NCBI GenBank assembly: GCA_001602925.1
Contig: LUZT01000004.1
Span: 169,415 to 233,414, forward strand
Direction of reading: 5' to 3'
DNA length: 64,000 nucleotides
Origin: Chlorobiales bacterium Clorobi_01
Lineage (GTDB): Bacteria > Bacteroidota > Chlorobiia > Chlorobiales > Chlorobiaceae
Shown: one piece after another, positions 60,561-64,000 of the stretch
Position numbering within the stretch: position 1 is the stretch's first letter
Layout of the letters: every line of letters starts with the position of its first letter
Position numbers and translations under genes: made by a program
The notes under the pieces: generated by a model
Told to the model about the DNA's origin: nothing
The model's input: only the letters and a program-made list of their open reading frames with translations
Databases searched by the model: none

Positions 60561-61849
60561 AAAAACATCTCCTTCAGCTACTGGTTTGCCTGATGATGCT
60601 CCTTCATGGAGCCGCAGGAGTGTGCGCGACGTTCAATGACCGTCTGTGGGAAAAGTATGCGGAGATCAGATTGCCGGAGGCTGGAGGTAACGGCTCTCTT
60701 GTCGCGATGCCTCTCGACATTTACCGTCTTGAGGATATGAATGCGAACACTCCCTTTGCCGATCTCCGTGTGGTGACCAGCAGGAAAGAGGAGATTCCAT
60801 GGCAGATTGTATCGAAACGCCCTGATACCCGGCAGGAGGTGGTTGAGCTCAGGATGAGCAATCTCTCGCTGACAGCAAATGGCGATACCTGGGCCGAATT
60901 TCTGGTTGATGCGAAAGGAGCCGCCGTGAATGCCGTGCAGATCATCACGCCGGATACCAGCTACATTCGCCAGGTTGAAGTTCTTGGAAGCCGGGATGGC
61001 AACGCGTGGCAGACGCTTCGCAAGGACGGGGTGATTTTCGACCTGGAGAAGGGCGAAAAACTGAAGAACGACCGCATATCCGTTCCGGAAACCACCTTTC
61101 CCCATCTTGCCATCAGAATAGCCAACAGCGGAAAAAGTCCGTTGAAGATCACCGGCGTCAGGCTGTTCCGGCTCAGGAACTCTGCGGGGGAGGTCTCTAT
61201 GATTCCGGCAAAAACAGGACAGCCGGAGTTCGATGATTCAAAAAAGGAGAGCAGCGTCGTTGTCCGGATGGACAGGATTTTCCCTGTCGATCGACTGGTT
61301 CTCAGCACCGGGGAGACCAATTTTCAGCGCTCCGTCACCGTTGAGGCCAAAAACAGCAAAGGAGTATGGGCTCCGGTTGCCGAAGGGGTCATTTACAGTT
61401 TCGACTCGCCGGATCTGCACTCTTCGCAGCTTTTTATAGCGATGCCCGGGATTGCCGCCCGGGAGTTTCGACTGGTTTTCCGGAACCACGACAGTCCGCC
61501 GCTCACCATCAGCAACGTATCCGGAGAGGGGTACCGGAGGATTCTTGTGTTCAAAACCTCTCCGGATCGCAGGCTTTTTCTCTTCTGGGGCAATCCATCG
61601 GCTGAAAATCCGCAGTACGATCTTGCCGGAGCCGTGACGCCTGAGGCCGTGGACAAGCTGCCGGTCGCAGTGCTTGGTGAGGAGCGCGAGAATCCTTCAT
61701 TTGCCGGAGACAAGGCCAGGATGCCATTTTCCGAGCGTTACCGGTTTCTGCTCTATGGCGTGGTCGTGGTTGCCATAGCGGGGCTGTTGCTGTTGCAGTA
61801 CCGGGTGTTCAGGCGGCTGCCTGTGAATGACACGAAGCCGGAATCCTGA
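60557..61849 (+). CDS. DUF3999 exported/membrane-anchored protein
   Basis: 430 residues from ATG 60557: a signal peptide (LLQLLVCLMMLLHGAAGVCA), a large beta-rich periplasmic part with galactose-binding-like strands (VEVLGSRDGNAWQTLRKDGV) and one C-terminal membrane anchor (FLLYGVVVVAIAGLLLLQY). It starts inside the DUF2339 stop (ATGA). Probably a periplasmic partner of the DUF2339 protein; activity unknown. Confidence 0.88.
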   Translation: MKKHLLQLLVCLMMLLHGAAGVCATFNDRLWEKYAEIRLPEAGGNGSLVAMPLDIYRLEDMNANTPFADLRVVTSRKEEIPWQIVSKRPDTRQEVVELRMSNLSLTANGDTWAEFLVDAKGAAVNAVQIITPDTSYIRQVEVLGSRDGNAWQTLRKDGVIFDLEKGEKLKNDRISVPETTFPHLAIRIANSGKSPLKITGVRLFRLRNSAGEVSMIPAKTGQPEFDDSKKESSVVVRMDRIFPVDRLVLSTGETNFQRSVTVEAKNSKGVWAPVAEGVIYSFDSPDLHSSQLFIAMPGIAAREFRLVFRNHDSPPLTISNVSGEGYRRILVFKTSPDRRLFLFWGNPSAENPQYDLAGAVTPEAVDKLPVAVLGEERENPSFAGDKARMPFSERYRFLLYGVVVVAIAGLLLLQYRVFRRLPVNDTKPES

Positions 61850-61962
61850 AGCGACAGTTTGCCCCGGTTTTGATTCCTGATTACGATTGCAGGTTCTGTT
61901 TCGATGGCGAGGTGATGCAGAGCAGCCGGGGCGGTTTGTGAGCCGTCCCGGCTTTTGCGCGC

Positions 61963-62847
61963 TTAGCGGCTCGCTTGCTGTGCGGCCATCTGTTCGAAGA
62001 ACTCGCGCAGGCGGTGCGTGCCGTACTGCGGGGCCACGGTGTCGTTTTTGCTGACCGTGGTGGCGAACAGCGCTATGTCGTGGATGTCGCGATTGATGAC
62101 GCCTGTCACGGCGGCAATACCGTCGGCCAGCCATGTCGGCAGCTCGATGTTGAATGGCTGTTTTTTGGCCACGTCGGCGGCCATCATGGCGACCTGCCTG
62201 TAGGTGAAAATCTCCGGCCCGCCCGCGTCGATCTCTTTGGCGTCACCTTCTGCAGCATCGACGCACACCTTGGCCAGATCGGCGCCGTGGATGGGGTTCG
62301 AGCGCGTCTCGCCATCGCCGAGCGAGAACATGAAGCCGTTGCGCGCCATGTTCAGAAACTGCGCCATGTCGGAGAAATAGCCCGTGGGACGCACGACCGC
62401 ATACTCCAGCCCCGAGGCCCGCAATTCGTCCACGAACTTCTCGTGAGCCTGGATGTTCTCGATCTCCATCATTTTCTGCGCGTTGAACACCGAGATGTAG
62501 ACGAACTTTCTCACCTTCGCCTTCATCGCCTCGCGCATGATGTTCAGGTTCGCCTTGTAATCCACATCGAAGCTCGAATGCACGAAATCGGGCCGGGTCA
62601 TGCCGAGTGATGAAAACACGATTTCAATACCATCACACACTCCGGTGAGGTTCTCCGGTTTTGTGGCGTCAGCGGTCACGATTTCATCGGCAAAATTGGC
62701 GATGACCGGTTCGAGGTGCGGGCCGGGCTTTTTGGCCTTTTCCGGATCACGCACCAGCGCGCGTACCCAGTAGCCGCGATTCTTGAACTCCTGCACCACA
62801 TGGCTCCCGATATAGCCGGTCGAACCGGCGACAAGCACTTTTTTCAT
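61963..62847 (-). CDS. NmrA/atypical SDR-family NAD(P)-binding protein
   Basis: 294 residues: VLVAGSTGYIGSHVVQEF (4-21, NAD(P) site), VSIF-type strand VYISVFNAQ, EKFVDELRASGLEYAVVRPTGYFSD and NPIHGADLAKVC. Atypical SDRs of this group act as reductases or as redox sensors. Divinyl-chlorophyllide reductase BciA is a longer relative; this protein is too short for a direct match. Confidence 0.85.
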   Translation of the reverse strand: MKKVLVAGSTGYIGSHVVQEFKNRGYWVRALVRDPEKAKKPGPHLEPVIANFADEIVTADATKPENLTGVCDGIEIVFSSLGMTRPDFVHSSFDVDYKANLNIMREAMKAKVRKFVYISVFNAQKMMEIENIQAHEKFVDELRASGLEYAVVRPTGYFSDMAQFLNMARNGFMFSLGDGETRSNPIHGADLAKVCVDAAEGDAKEIDAGGPEIFTYRQVAMMAADVAKKQPFNIELPTWLADGIAAVTGVINRDIHDIALFATTVSKNDTVAPQYGTHRLREFFEQMAAQQASR

Positions 62848-62918
62848 GGTTCGTGGGGGTAAAGGGTTGACAGAAACAAACTCTTAAACCTAACCAGCGA
62901 TGCCATTACAACGTGCCC

Positions 62919-63872
62919 TCAAAACGCTTTCATCTTTTTGACCTCTTTTCTCCAGCAGTGAAACAGGATGTGTCCGGCGTACCCCGCATACTCGGCTCCG
63001 AGGATGGCGCGCGCCTTTTCCTGGAGGATGCGGTAGTTCTTTTCTGTCAGGCTGTGGCGGGCCTCTTCGATGCCGAACCACTCCCAGAGGTACTGTTTGA
63101 CATGCGTGTCAATCGGGAAGGCATCGAACCGTCCAAGACCGAAAAGGGCGATGCAGTCGGCGATTTTCAGGCCGATTCCGCTATGCACGCACAAGGTTTC
63201 GCGGAGCGTTTCAAGGTCGCATTTGCCCGAACCAACGCACGCCAAAGCCAGTTTGCCTGACTCGAAAGAGCGCGCCATAGCGATGATGTTTGCCGCCCTT
63301 ATCCGGTTGTTATTCGTGCATACTGCCAGCTCATTCGGGTCAGCAGAAGCCAGAGCTGACGGGGTAGGGAAGCCATAAAAAACCATCTCACCCTCTGGCA
63401 ACTCCAGTATGATCTTTTGCCCATACCGTTCGGCAATCATGGATACCTGACGGCGAATCAGATGCATGCCGATGCCCTGAGCGCACATGAAGGTGACCAT
63501 TATTTCAAACGGGTCCTGCCGCATGACCCGAACGGAGCGGTACGGCTGAACCAGATTCCAGACTTCGGGGAATTTCTCTTTAAACCTTGATGAGAATACA
63601 GTTTCCTCCTGAAAATCAAGAGAGAAGAGGTGCTTTAAAAATTCATTGATCGGTGTGTCATAAACATTTTTATTAGTACTCAGTATTTCGATGGTGTTTA
63701 CATTGATTTCGCGTATAAAAACAATAGTACGATCAATTATTGTAGAGTAATAGCCTTTTAAAATCTCATTCAGATTCCAACGAAAGCTTTGGCCACTGAG
63801 TACTGTATCTCGTAAATTAAGCTGTGACTTTTGGCTTAATATCGAAGTATATAGCTTGTTACTAATGCTCAT
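62919..63872 (-). CDS. 8-oxoguanine DNA glycosylase (OGG-type HhH-GPD protein)
   Basis: 317 residues: HhH-GPD motif HSGIGLKIADCIALFGLGRF with catalytic Lys236, and Asp255 in PIDTH, 19 residues apart as in OGG1 (Lys249/Asp268). The N-terminal domain opens with LRDTVLSGQSFRW, as in OGG. It removes oxidised guanine and nicks DNA by beta-elimination. The 5' third is very AT-rich (27% GC in a sampled line against 58% further on). Confidence 0.9.
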   Translation of the reverse strand: MSISNKLYTSILSQKSQLNLRDTVLSGQSFRWNLNEILKGYYSTIIDRTIVFIREINVNTIEILSTNKNVYDTPINEFLKHLFSLDFQEETVFSSRFKEKFPEVWNLVQPYRSVRVMRQDPFEIMVTFMCAQGIGMHLIRRQVSMIAERYGQKIILELPEGEMVFYGFPTPSALASADPNELAVCTNNNRIRAANIIAMARSFESGKLALACVGSGKCDLETLRETLCVHSGIGLKIADCIALFGLGRFDAFPIDTHVKQYLWEWFGIEEARHSLTEKNYRILQEKARAILGAEYAGYAGHILFHCWRKEVKKMKAF

Positions 63873-64000
63873 AATATCTAATCATAATTCTGATATTCAT
63901 ATTAAATATTGTTGTTGTAAAAATTATTATAAAGTATTTAAATGTAATGACTTAAAATTACTTACCTAACAATATGTTTATTATGGTTAATGGTCAGATT
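63873..64000. other. AT-rich end of the window
   Basis: No gene or repeat recognised. Base composition continues the AT-rich start of the glycosylase gene. Confidence 0.5.

Overview
The window looks like a chromosome segment of a green sulfur bacterium (Chlorobiaceae, most likely Chlorobaculum). This is inferred from gene content and protein character, without any database search. Supporting points are a stand-alone N-terminal transketolase subunit, two different membrane pyrophosphatases side by side, a complete lower-loop cobamide cluster, an acyltransferase resembling the chlorobactene lauroyltransferase, a single-domain ArsA ATPase, and a GC-rich backbone (about 58-65% in sampled coding lines) broken by AT-rich islets. 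There are no rRNA genes, CRISPR arrays, insertion sequences or prophage genes. One tRNA gene, initiator tRNA-Met, is present.

Layout. 1-5.8 kb is a plus-strand cobamide operon: end of a BtuC permease, BtuD with an extra C-terminal domain, a TIM-barrel protein that may be the remodelling enzyme CbiR, CobU, CobT, an alpha/beta hydrolase and CobS. 5.9-9.4 kb holds OsmC, a DUF134 regulator with an iron-ADH, a membrane-anchored SET protein and an orphan LolD-type ATPase. 9.4-10.9 kb is an AT-rich islet with a TIR-like protein and a small cysteine protein, closed by palindromic repeats. 11-16 kb holds two divergently transcribed membrane pyrophosphatases of different cation-dependence classes. 16.6-19.3 kb encodes envelope proteins: a beta-barrel, a secreted EEP-family phosphoesterase and a Sel1 protein. 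19.5-28.8 kb is mostly plus-strand housekeeping (purC, dedA, transketolase N, rsmD, coaD, aminotransferase, acyltransferase, ricT-like, metG), then tRNA-fMet. 29-41 kb carries namZ, cfa, a STAS/AT-hook protein, miaA, maf, a sodium/solute symporter, a PfkB kinase, an unusual GH13 protein, truA and an MltD-like transglycosylase. 41.5-48 kb has an ArsA-type ATPase, DAHP synthase, DUF2892 and GNAT proteins, and an amt-PII-porin ammonium operon. 48.2-64 kb has an RsbW-like kinase, pgi, purB, a CCA/poly(A) polymerase-like gene, an oxidoreductase, an MFS transporter, htpX, a deaminase, a DUF2339/DUF3999 pair, an NmrA-like SDR and an OGG-type glycosylase.

How the genes work together. The first operon imports corrinoids and assembles the nucleotide loop, with two unassigned members (the TIM barrel and the hydrolase) that may complete remodelling or a missing phosphatase step. 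The two pyrophosphatases both use PPi but differ at the residue that sets potassium dependence, which suggests division of labour in membrane energisation. The amt-PII-porin operon couples ammonium uptake to nitrogen sensing. The STAS protein and the RsbW-like kinase have the domains of a partner-switching system but sit 16 kb apart.

The least explained items are the TIR-like gene in its AT-rich islet, the STAS protein with an AT-hook tail, the domain fused to BtuD, the GH13 protein lacking canonical catalytic residues, the mosaic composition inside metG, and the cfa reading frame that runs into namZ.
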